From Casuarius casuarius (Eukaryota > Chordata > Aves > Casuariiformes > Casuariidae), in NCBI GenBank assembly GCA_003342895.1, contig PTFA01000311.1:687804-751803 (forward strand): a DNA stretch of 64,000 nucleotides, given 5' to 3'. The position numbers and the translations under genes are program-made. Position 1 is the first letter of the stretch; every line of letters begins with the position of its first letter. The notes below the pieces were generated by a model. It had not been told where the DNA came from. It did no database searches and was given only the letters and a program-made list of their open reading frames with translations. Of this stretch, positions 36,781 through 47,461 are shown piece by piece.

Positions 36781-37079
36781 CCACCAGGAAACAACCTGCT
36801 TATATTTAAAGCTCTCAAATAGCCAAGTCCTTAACTGTTACACATACTCCAGCAATATCACATCCCCCCTCTCCTGTTTCTTTCCCAGTGCAGAACCACT
36901 CCTTATTCCAACACCTGGATGCCAAACTGGAGATGACAGAGCCTCCTTGCCTCACTTCTCTGGGCTGCTCCCTCCCACCTCTCCACCATTTGATGTGGAT
37001 TCTGTGCAGTCATTCGATTTCAGCCTTATCTATTCCCAATTACACATGGATTAAACTCAATGTAGCAGTTTAATTACAT

Positions 37080-37087
37080 ATGCAAAT
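37080..37087 (+). promoter_or_regulatory. Octamer motif in AT-rich candidate element
   Basis: ATGCAAAT is the exact POU-factor octamer. It lies in TTTAATTACATATGCAAATC, next to a TAATTA homeodomain core. Function is inferred only from the motif match. Confidence 0.35.
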
Positions 37088-37909
37088 CCAGCACTGTTTA
37101 ATCTTGCCGGTGCTGTATTTGGTTTTGATATATTCTGACTGGCTTGCCTCTCAGCAGCAGGCTGAAGAATATTAAACACTGACACACAGTTACTCACACT
37201 TTCATGTGTATTATTTACTTGCATTCTGTGGCTACTAAGAGCAGGCATTTCCAAATCGTGCAGTTAGACAGCGAGGGCAGAACCATAGCCAGAAGGTGCT
37301 GCAGGGATGGAGAGTTTGAAGTCCTCAGCTAAAATCTTTCAGATGAAGGAGGCAATTCAGGCTTGCAGCATTGAGAGAAAGCAATCCAAGGAGAGACTAG
37401 ATCAACAGAAAAACCATATTCTGTCACCTTTTGAGCTGCTCACTCAAGTGCTATCTTAACCCTCAGCAACACTCCCTGCTAGCACCCAAGAAAAATGGAG
37501 TTTATGCAATGAAGCACAACAATGACAGAGAAGAGCGGTAGTGTTTTTGTGCAATTGTGTTGTGCAAAGAGGGATGCAATCAGATAGAGCAAGCCACTGA
37601 GTGACCAACACCTTGCTAACCATCCAGTGACTGTGCTTGAGCAGTTTATGAGCTGACCCCTCTTCTCACCATACACTCACACTAGGAAGGAGGGCTGAAG
37701 CCTGAGCTCACATGCTGGACAAGCCCTACTTACCTTGTAGTTCCTGAGGCTCTTGACAATTGATGTGGAATTAAACTGTTCAGTGTTTCCTTCTGCCAGA
37801 GGGGACTCTGATGTAACCTTGGGGAATTTCCATGAAGCACAGCAAGGTTTTCCCCCTTCAGCCAGTCTCACCTTCACTGCAAAAGAAAGGTCAGCACATG
37901 ACTCAACAT

Positions 37910-37972
37910 AGATCAGATTTGCTCAATTGATTTCAATAGAGCTGTGCTGATTTACAATAGCCAAGGTTCTAG
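37910..37972. repeat. Decayed hairpin-type repeat relic
   Basis: Reads AATTGATTTCAATAGAGC, then GTGCTGATTTACAATAGCC and AAGGTTCTAGC. It shares the central TTGATTTCAAT and GATTTACA modules with the relics at 5.9 and 25.4 kb. Its reverse complement resembles the relic at 40.3 kb. Confidence 0.5.
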
Positions 37973-38767
37973 CTTCATTATTCAAACAACATAGGAATAC
38001 AAGTGTCCCATGTTCTTGAGGAATTAAGTTGCACTTACTCTTTTAAACATATGAAAAAGACATGCTGCTGACCCAAAGACTTGTGATAATTTCCATTGCG
38101 TTACACAGCCATTACGGAGGCAACAGCAACAGTAAGAGAACATAAAGTACAATTTTATCTGACATTAGTTTACATTCCTTGCTGTTCTCATTTCCTTAGG
38201 GTACATTTCAAAATGAATGATATAAACTGCCAGAAAATTTGACTTGTCCTCTTCCTCTTCCTCCTTTCCTTGCAATACAGAGTCCTTTTCTTGCCAAGAT
38301 TAGGCCCTGATCCTCCAAACTGAACTTGTGGCTGTATCCCATGATACGTGCAGCATCCTGCTGGCATTAAGATGCTAACCTACAGGCTCTGGGCATGCAT
38401 TTGGATGAACACAAATAACAGACCACAGTGGGCAGAGGTGACTGAAAATATTAGCAAGATAAAATAAATACACTTACTATGAGGGTTTTTTCCCCTTCAA
38501 GTAGACTGAACATACTAATGTTTTTATTTCTTACATTCATTTCTTATAGCACTTGGTCTATGGCTTTCTTTTTTTAAAATGGCTGAGGGTGGTGGGGACA
38601 GTAAAAAGAGCTGACCTTTATATCTTCAAGGCCAATACAGATTCCTTCTTTGTCATAATATAAAAGACAGCTGGCAGACTCAGACAACTACCTATCATGC
38701 TGACTGCTCATCTCTTTAGATTTAGCAGATGGGGCTGCAGAGGAAAATATATTTATTATTTCCTATA

Positions 38768-38890
38768 TTTAGACTGTAAGCTGTTTGGGGCAGGGATTCT
38801 AGTTTTGTTCTGACTTTGTCCAAAACCTAGTACAAGAGGGCTACAAGACATGCAGAGGGCTTTGTGACATTAGGTGAATAAAAATAATGA
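38768..38890 (+). mobile_element. L2-like LINE 3' tail relic
   Basis: TTTAGACTGTAAGCTGTTTG, then GGGCAGGGATTCTAG, then a TTTGTCCAAAACCTAGTACA block and a GTGAATAAAAATAATGA end. This order matches the L2-type 3' terminus (AGACTGTAAGCTCCTTGGGGCAGGG, then 'cctagcaca', then 'aataaataataa'). No coding part remains. These tails are ancient and widely shared among amniotes. Confidence 0.7.
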
Positions 38891-39539
38891 GGTAAGTGAG
38901 AGGAGAGTTAACAATGGCAGATTTACTGAGAGGATATACTTCATTCAATATTGAACCCACAGGGACTGCCTTCACTATAGAATTGGCAAGTTCCCTGAAA
39001 CTAGCCATTCTTAATTTGCTAAGGTTTCCTCAAAGCTATCACATACAACTTCCCTATATGCTGGAAAAGTATTCTTTCTAGAGCCACCAGCCTCTCCAAG
39101 GATTCCAAAGTCTACTAACATCCTACTCAGGATTTTTTCTTTTTTAATTATACATGCTACAAATACTCTTTGATATAACAGGATATACATAACATTTGTA
39201 TAACTCTCCAGAATCTCAAATGGGTAGGACTGGAAAGAACCACCTTTCAACACTTCATAACCATGCAATAAACATTTAGCCCAGAAAAGCCTAGAGGGCG
39301 TCCACTTCACTCATGCCTTCACATAATACAAACAACAAAGTTTATTACCCAAGAGTTATCATTACCCCAAAGGCCTACAGGTCACCAAAAATGAAATACA
39401 CCTTAGGAGCAACCCACTGTTCTACAGTAGGAAGGAACACACTGGGGCATATTGCCACACATCAGTTCAAATACTCTAAAGCATTCTCAGTCCCAGGGCT
39501 CTTGCCCAGTGCCCCATGGCAAACAGCCACACAGCCCCT

Positions 39540-39900
39540 TAAGCATGAATACCTGGGGTGTCTTCCACCAGCAACTCCTCCTCCCCTGCAGCACAGTCTG
39601 TTACCTCTCCTGGGTATCAGCTGCCCACATTTTCACTAGTCCTTTTGCTTGCTAGATCTCACTTGGAGATGCAAGGAGTTAAGACAGTCTTTTATCCCCC
39701 TGGCCTTTTACTTCCTCCAAGTTCCCCTCCTTGCTCAGAAAAGTCAGCTGACAAGTCCCCCATCTCCTCACTCTGGTCTCAGCCAACAGGCAAACCACTT
39801 CTACCATTCCCTCTGCCTTTCCACAGGACCTCCCACAACTCTCCCACTACCCTTTCCTGCTTCCTCTTCCTTTATTACTTCCAGATGCTGCCCCCCTCTT
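39540..39900 (+). other. Pyrimidine-rich block with overlapping open frames
   Basis: C- and T-rich plus strand (for example CCACTACCCTTTCCTGCTTC). Three plus-strand frames overlap here (39313-39639, 39558-39902, 39649-40134), the last being the longest in the window at 161 codons. Their Ser/Pro/Leu-rich products reflect the base bias and show no domain. I do not call a gene. Confidence 0.4.
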
Positions 39901-40290
39901 AATTTGGTTCAGCTGGGAAGCATTGAACTCTCCTCAGCTGCAACTCCAGAGACCACATACGTAATTTCATACACTAAAACATTTTCTACCAGGCCTGTGT
40001 TTTTATTTTTCCATGTTTTCACAATCAGCATCAGTATAGCAAGCGGGGACCTACATTCAGATGTCTACATACGTGAGCAGACAATACAAACACTGTTACA
40101 GGACTACATTGAAAAAGTTCATGAGAAAAAATGAGCAATGATGGAGATGCTCATTATAATAGTACAAAATTATTTGTTTGCCAAATTCTTGCCTGTTTTT
40201 TTCTTAGATATTTATTTATACTCTAGTACTATTCTCTCCTGCATTGTTGCGTGCTCTTTCCATGTAAGACTCTCAAACCCTTTATAAGTT

Positions 40291-40335
40291 AGTGGGCCAG
40301 GTTCACAACTGGCATTATAGCTCCTTTCACCTTTC
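40291..40335. repeat. Decayed hairpin-type repeat relic
   Basis: AGTGGGCCAGGTTCACAACT, then GGCATTATAGCTCCTTTCAC. This resembles a GGGCCAGATTCTCAACTGG end followed by the AGCTCCATTGAC centre of the same hairpin family. Only one arm is preserved. Confidence 0.5.
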
Positions 40336-41199
40336 TGGAAGTAGAACAATGTACATCAGCTGACAAGATGGTTATTCATCTCCTGAGGCTATTTTTAAAA
40401 TAATGTAAACAGGTACCCTCCTTGACCTACTCAGAAACGTAGTCCTTATTGTAGTAAAGCCTAAACTCTCTTTTCTCCTGAGATTTGAGTTTATTAATAA
40501 AAGGGGGAAAAGAAGCAGAAAAGCAATAAAAATCAGCTCAAATCTCTCCAGGTTTGACTGCTTATAAATTCCATTGCTCAGGTTTACTTGATCCAAGCTC
40601 TTGTCCTGAGAGAGTTACTTCTACTACTCATATAATCATGTGGAATAATGAGTCCCCTGCATTACTATATCTATAAGATGTCCAAAGTGTTTTCCCAGAA
40701 TAATTGATATCTGCTAGCAGGATGGAAAAATCTGTTAGTATTTTTAAAATAGAGCCTTTATTTTTGCCAGAAACATTTTATTAAGAATTACTGAAGATAG
40801 CCTATTTATCTGAAAATAAACTGCAGAAGTGACTGACTCTGGCATTTAGTTAAGGTGCTGGCAGGAACACGAATTGTGTCTCTGATCCCTAGAAACCTCT
40901 TTCTGAGGAAGGTGCAAGTGAGACTATCCCAACAAAACAGTGAGGAGCAGGTAGCCCAGATGGGCTATTGCAACCACATCCTTTTTTCGGTAAAATTGTG
41001 TGCTTTGGCATTACCTGATAATATTTGGCCACAAGCTCAATTCTCCTGCACAGGAGGAACCCCATTCCAGTCACTGGGTTCACTAGTTGTAAGCCTATGG
41101 CAGGATTTGACCCTGGGCTCAGATATTCATAATTACCAGTTCTTCATTCATAGGCACTATTCGCTTTACCTGTATGTGCATTATAGAAAAATAAAAAGA

Positions 41200-41219
41200 C
41201 AAACAAACAAACAAACAAA
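41200..41219. repeat. (CAAA)n tetranucleotide microsatellite
   Basis: Five tandem CAAA units preceded by an A-rich run. Confidence 0.95.
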
Positions 41220-42019
41220 AGAAATGATTCCTATTCCTGGAGAGATTTTGACAGTGATTCTGTTTTTTGAGCTTGGTTTCACTCATTCGTACATTTCTTA
41301 TTAAATACATTGAAAGGATATTTGAACTAATAGGGCTGACAGTTAGTTCTTAGGCACAAAAATGACCTCATTACTGTCAATTTCTCACTAAATGTCCCTG
41401 AATTTGGTGGAAGAGACAAATGGCCAATAGATGTTCTTGCAGTATTTTGCATATATGATTACAACCTGATTAATCACTGCTAAGATCAAACGGTGAGATA
41501 ATACTGATAATACTTTATTTTACTGTATGCACAATGCTACTAGATTTGGGAGACTACTACCATGCAAGGAATTCTTTGGGAAGTTCGTATGTATGCATTT
41601 CTCCTTCTCTGATTAATCATCTAAAATTAACACATTGAAAAAGTAGTAATAAAGTTTATCATTTAACCTGTATGCTGTAAAAGCACAAAGAAAGAAGACT
41701 ATGTTTCTTAACCTGTGAGATCTGGTCCAGAATCTTTCACTCAATGTTATCACTGCTAAAAACAGTGAAGTGACATGTAACGTATCATTCTTAGTGATAT
41801 CATTTATATTTTTCAGGATACTGACAAAAAATAAGGACTAGTGTATCACCAAGTAACATTCTACTAAACCTTTTGATCAGGTGATTTCAGAATTCAGAAG
41901 ATGAAGCAGCCACTTGACTCTTGTCAAGTGACTGTGCAGGGTACAGCCCTTCTGCAGCTCTCTTGAAAAGGGATTACCTTATGCATAACCCCTTCTATCT
42001 ACAGAGCCATACCATAAGA

Positions 42020-42830
42020 TGGGAGGTTCTATAAGTGGTTAAAAGCAGAAAACAAGAAGATACTGTTTTGTGAAAACGTTTGTCACAGTGGAGGGAAGTC
42101 ATCTGCTGAGTTCCACAGAGAATGTGGTGAATCAGTGCTATTCAATATATTCATAAATGACCCAGAAAAGGGGGTGAACAATTAGGCGATGAAGTATGTT
42201 GATGTTACTGACTTCTTCAGGGTAGTATTTATGACTGTCAATTATGCAGAATTAGAGGACTTTACAGGAGCGATGCAGATAAAATGGCAGATGAAATTTG
42301 ATAAAGGGATGCACATGGAAAAAAAATCCAGAATTCACATATATAATGATAGGCTCCAAGTTGATCACTAGTACTTGGGAGTGAGATTTTGGAAATATAA
42401 CAGATGGTTCTTTGAAAACATTACCTCTATGTTTAGCAGTGCTCAAAAAAGCAAATCAAATATGAGGCATTATTAAGAAATAAAGAAGCAGGACCATCAT
42501 TAAACTACAACACAATCCCTGGCTTACCCAAGTGTTCAGTTATATGAATATAAGTTCCAGCCTCCTCCTCTCAAGGAGGTAGAAGAATTGGAAAACATTC
42601 AAAGGCAGATCATGAGGATAATCAAAAATATGGAACCTGTATGAGGAAAGAATAATTCAGGATTCTTCGGTTTGGAAAAAAGACAGCTGAGGTTTATAGA
42701 GATCTATAAAATCATAAGTGGTGGGGCAAGTGTTTACAGGGATTAACTGTTTGCTCTGAGAAAGATCAGAGCCAGAGATACAAAGAGCTGGATGATGCAG
42801 AATTGATAGGCTGGGACACCTGGACACTAT
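42020..42830 (+). mobile_element. Ancient L3-like CR1 LINE relic
   Basis: Highly decayed reverse transcriptase ORF2 fragment, translatable only across several frames. Landmarks in order are: an IQYIHK-PRKG-like block (family: FNIFINDLEKG) near 42145-42175; WQMKFDKGMHMEKKSRIHIY (42282-42341); YLGV near 42373; a KKANQ-like match near 42446; KEVEELENIQRQIMRIIKNM near 42576-42635; GLEKRQLR near 42671; and IEIYKIISGG near 42697-42726. The WQMKF and LEKRQLR signatures suit the older L3-like branch of CR1 better than the avian copy at 21.5 kb. Many stops, no catalytic motif left, no clear 3' end. Confidence 0.85.
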
Positions 42831-45800
42831 CCTACTAATGTAGAGTCTGTGATACCAAGGTAGTAGCCATATCTGCACATTCTGGGTTATTCTGATAATA
42901 TTCATGCAGTTAGACCTATAATAATAATAGAATCGACATGCCACCTCTGAATTAGCTATAGTGGAAGCGCGGCTACCTCCAGACCTTACTAATGTCTACT
43001 CTACAAAGCAGTGCTCAATACTGACACTAAAGGAACAGAAAAAACACTTAGAACAATATTTCTTCCTTTTTTATCTATATATGTATCTTTGTTCTTCCAT
43101 TTTTTACCCTGGACATGCTGTCGCATAGAAGTGAAATAGACACATCACCTCAGTCTTTCCTAGTATACAGGATAGAAACTAGTCTCTATAGCTCTGCTGT
43201 TCTGATAAGCTTTGCTATCAGAAAGGTAGCATAGTCACTATTCATGGTATGTTTGACAAGGCTACACAAAGCTGAACAATTGTGCACACACAAATAACTA
43301 TTTGTGACCGGCACTGAGCGCTACACTAAGTTCTAGCAGGTATTAACTGAAGACATGAGTCTTTTTAAAAGAGGGTAGTTAATCTCTACTACATATGCAC
43401 AGATGAAACATGAAAGTTAAAAGATGAATAGGGTAAGAACTTTGCAAGTTCAGTTTCATTTCAAGGCCAATCAGACAACTATCCCTCATACCGAGGAAAT
43501 GCCCAGGCAAAAGTGTGAAATCTTTACCCTAGAAGAATCTAATGAGAACTTTTCCCAGAGCCAGAATTTCCCCCTGAATTTCCCCTGATGACCCTTCTGA
43601 AGTTTGTTACTGAAAAAGCCCTTACACATACTTCCCTATATAGTAGGTCTGTGCTCAGAGGTCTTTGCATGGTGTCCACTAGAGAGGGAACTATTGATAC
43701 CCAAAGAGAGTATGAAATGAAAAATTAAAAAAAGGTTGTTCTTTAGCTCTTAAGTGGGGGAAGAGTTGAAGGAATGAGAAGACATCTAAATTCACAACTC
43801 ACTAAAAACATCTAGACATTTTAATTACTTTTGTAAAGAGTTGCCTTGAAATTATGAAATATTGAAGAGGCATGAATTATTTTTAATTAAAAGGGACTGT
43901 TTTCTTTCATGTAGTCCAATAATTTGAAATTATATTAGATATTACTAAAATGTCCAAAGAGACTAACTGAATCTTCTCTGTGATATGGAAGATCAGGCAA
44001 TACTTTAAGTGTACTTTCAATATTTTTTATACTTGACATGGTAGGGAACGGAATTATTACCCAGCCTTTCCCTCAGCATGATTTCAGTCAAATCAAACAT
44101 TCAGTTTTTGTTTCAAGTCAAAATCAATTTCAAGCAAAACCCAATGAAGTCAACCTTTATTCCGTCACACTGTTTTTGCCATATTGAAGCAAATTTCATC
44201 TGGTCTTTCATTTGGTTACATCTTCACTCCTCCGTATTATTAATTTTTAGATATGTATTACAGCCTGACAGGCATCATAGCAGAAATTTCAAGGTGAAGT
44301 CCCTAGAACTATTTCATTATGAAAGAACAAGAAGCCAAATTAGCTCTTCCTCAGCTTCCCATTCAAAATTCTAGCAGTACTTTAGTAGTGGCCAGCTTTA
44401 GACACTGGCTTTCATATTTATGAAGTTATAGCTTAGCAACCAAAGTCCGGTACCTGCTGTTCTGTAACTGGCCCTTTTGCCTTTGCATTATAATACATCC
44501 TTAGAATTGTCACAGAGGGTGGACAATATCTCCTAAATTTAAGAACACCTCTTCATGCCTATGTTAGTAGGATAGTCTCCATAGGCAATCAGTGTGGAGA
44601 AATAGTCTCCTCTGGAGAGTAATTCAGACCAGAAGCTTAATTTGAGGGAACAAAACTGCCCTCTAAGGAGCCTCTTTCTCTCTTTATTGATTATACTGTG
44701 AGCACAGAGATGATTAACTGCCTAATTTAGGCACACACGGATGCCTGTACCTGGCAGTTTGAATACCCCATCCTCTCTACCTCCACCTAAAGTCACTTTA
44801 CTGGCAAGAATGGCAGGGATATAACTATACTTCATGGCTTGCAACTCAAATCTGAGCTAATTTTAAATTAGGTAGTGTTGTCTAAGCAGTATGAAAGCTA
44901 GATGCTTTAATGCTAGCTCAGGTTGATCAGCACTCATGTTCACTGCAGTGAACATAAACACTAAGTAAAAAACATTTAGAGCCATAAAAGGTATATCTTT
45001 ATAACAAGAACATTTGAAGCTTAACTCTAAGGACATTTAAATTTTTTTCACCTAGAGCCACAGGAAATGGCAAAAACATCCTGGCAGAAATAAGCCAGCT
45101 GCTGAAGGCAGGAGAAATAGTAGCTCCATGCCCCAAAGAGATCTTGTAGGCAACAGTTAGCAGTGAACCAGTGGGAAGATAGCACCTTTGAACAGTGCCT
45201 TCAAGAGAAAGAAGTGGGCAATGCCTGGTTCAAATCCACTACTAGCTTATACAACATCTGTAATTTTAGAGTGTATTTTAGAGAGTTGTCTCTTTCCACA
45301 AGGAATGGTGAAGGCAGAATGAACCATATAAAATATTATAAAATACAGAGTTTCCCAGACTTCATATTCCCCTCACCTCTCAGTCCTTTGTCTTATTCTT
45401 GTCCTAATGCCACTTCTGGTGCCTATGGCAAAAAATGACCCACTCCTCAAATGAACTTGTGTTACATGGCATCTGGGCCACACACACTTACAACACCAGT
45501 ATAAAGCAAGGATCACATCGAAGCCTTCTGCTTTAAGTCGTCTTTGCCTTCAAAACTGACTTATTGCATCGTTCTTAATCACCACCATGATAAGCTATGT
45601 CTGGTGTCCTGACGGCCCCCTGATTCATGACCTAATTTATCAGCTTCTGGAAGGACATTCTGTCTTCTCTGCGTAAACTTCTCCTTCCACAATATGCTAC
45701 CAGTGACAATTTATTCAAGAAGTCCTGATGGATGAGGCAAGATACACTGTCTTCCTATGCACAAATGTGCATTGCTAAAGTGTTCAGTGTGGCGCAGTCA

Positions 45801-46003
45801 TCTCATCCCTCAAAACTGCAAGATATTTCTCTGCACCCTTTGGCCAGTGACAAGGGTAGGCTAAGTTGTCCTTCACTAATCTGTGCAAGCAGCCTGCCCT
45901 GGAAGGATATCTTCTAAGCAAAACACTGGTATAATGAGCATTGAGAAAGTAGGCACTTAAGAAGGTAGGTAGTCTGTACTTTAATTAAAACACTATTCTC
46001 TTT

Positions 46004-46025
46004 AAAAAACAAACAAACAAACAAA
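46004..46025. repeat. (CAAA)n microsatellite
   Basis: A-rich run passing into about four CAAA units. Similar in type to the repeat at 41.2 kb. Confidence 0.9.
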
Positions 46026-46825
46026 ATGGTTTGGGAAAAAAATATATACAACTTGCGTGGGCTTTCCAGAGGCAACATAAGTTCCCTTTGGTGAATAGGC
46101 AAAAAAAGACACAGCATAATGAAGCTAATGGAAATACTTCCAGTAAAGAGGAAGAGCTGAGTCATGCACTACTTTCTTCATCGCCAATTCAAAAAAGAGA
46201 GCTCTAGTTTCACAGTATACGTAAATTTGCCCAGAAGAAGTTTTTAGAGTCTCATAAAAAATAGGATCTGCTTCTGAAGTGTAGGGGGAACAAGGGGAGA
46301 GAAAGAGGGGGAGCAAAATCCCGAATCAAACAGTTTGGGTTGAACAATAACATAACGTCTATTATTCTGATCAGAAATAGCTAGGGAAAATGTGTTTTAT
46401 CAAACCACAGACTGCTCCTAGATAAGTGGATGCACATCAGATCTGTTACTCTGAGCAAAAACTGCAGCCGGTCTAATATTACAGAAATGATTAATTGAAT
46501 AATGTATTCAGCCATACCAGCAAAATGTGTCAATACAGTAAATGAACAGTATTCAATCAGCTCCAGAAAAAAACAGTTAAAGTACTCTGACAAATGAAGA
46601 ACTCTTTGCCAGAATTCTATTTAACAGAAAATTATTCACAGACAATTTGACTGGCCCCATACAGATGAATTCTTTCACGCTTAACTTGGAATTAGGGAAA
46701 AAAAAAGGTACTGGAGACTAAAATTTTCTGCTCCTGAGTAATGCAACTCAGAAATTATAAAACACAAGAATAATGATGACATGCCATCAGTAGTCAAAAA
46801 TGTTGAAAGCTATTTATACTAATAA

Positions 46826-46839
46826 CATATATATATATG
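46826..46839. repeat. (AT)n microsatellite
   Basis: About seven AT dinucleotides, flanked by C and G. Confidence 0.85.
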
Positions 46840-46894
46840 TAATTGAAAATCACATACTATTTTGCAAATCCTCATGTTCTTCTTCATCCTGGCA

Positions 46895-46908
46895 ATTTGC
46901 ATGCAAAT
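46895..46908. promoter_or_regulatory. Palindromic double octamer
   Basis: ATTTGCATGCAAAT is a perfect 14-bp palindrome made of two inverted POU octamers (ATTTGCAT and ATGCAAAT) sharing two bases. A related TTTGCAAAT word lies 30 bases upstream (46861-46869). POU factors can bind such sites as dimers. In vivo use is inferred only. Confidence 0.45.
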
Positions 46909-47442
46909 AAGGAATCTTTAAGTGTATTTTAATTGCTGCACTACCTTCAAAAATACAGAGAGAATTTTAAAGGTATATTAATTATTGTGTAGGGAAGGGA
47001 ATGTTGATACGAACCAAATAATTACTCTATCTGCATAGTGATAAGACTTATTTGTAATAAAATCCTCTCATAAATACAAAGAAGGAGCACTAAACACTAG
47101 AAAGCTTGACAAGCAGAATAACAGAAAATGTCATCAAGAAAAGGCGCATTCATAGGTGAAAGACGTTCAGTACATTACTTTTCAATATATCTTTACTACT
47201 AATGTCAGAGTAACAGGTCAAGGCTTTAAAATATTCAGCATATACTGTGTTTATTAGGCAGAAAGAAAATGTAGATTGAAAAAAAAAGGAAAAGTCAGAA
47301 GTACCTGAACTTCTTGAATTCCAGAGGCTTTTCTTGCGATTACATTTTTTTTAAGAGTTGCAGAGCCAATGTTTTAATTCGGCAAACATAAATATCATTT
47401 CCTGTGTATGACCTTGAATGTTAAGTCTCAGCCCAGAGGGAA

Positions 47443-47461
47443 TATTTACAACCTGTAAACA
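47443..47461. promoter_or_regulatory. Inverted forkhead-type motif pair
   Basis: TATTTAC (reverse of GTAAATA) at 47443-47449 and TGTAAACA at 47454-47461 are opposed forkhead (FOX) core sites four bases apart. They lie in repeat-free sequence that contains a 106-codon frame (47418-47738) without any recognisable product. Confidence 0.4.

Larger units (their letters stand above)
22612..42015. other. Long gene-free stretch between two CR1 copies
   Basis: No exon is supported. The stretch is largely unique DNA. Identified content: hairpin-repeat relics near 25.4, 37.9 and 40.3 kb, a homeodomain-motif cluster near 29.7 kb, an unassigned old repeat near 33.1 kb, a purine-rich block and 14-A tract at 36.0-36.8 kb, an octamer site at 37.08 kb, an L2-like tail at 38.8 kb, a pyrimidine-rich block at 39.5-39.9 kb and a (CAAA)n repeat at 41.2 kb. 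Several open frames above 110 codons occur but match nothing I know. Confidence 0.65.

Noticed and set aside
39649..40134. Longest open frame (161 codons, plus strand) as a gene
   Set aside because: It lies in pyrimidine-rich DNA with two other overlapping frames. The product is Ser/Pro/Leu-biased with no domain, and no splice or promoter context is visible.
40855..41304. 149-codon plus-strand frame as a gene
   Set aside because: It reads through the (CAAA)n microsatellite (KRQTNKQTK) and shows no domain.
45200..45240. tRNA gene or tRNA-derived SINE from GGTTCAAATCC (B-box-like)
   Set aside because: No matching A box at the expected distance and no cloverleaf could be drawn.
45160..45440. 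91-codon frame (45163-45438) as an exon
   Set aside because: Product is not recognised and no conserved motif or splice-site pattern stands out.
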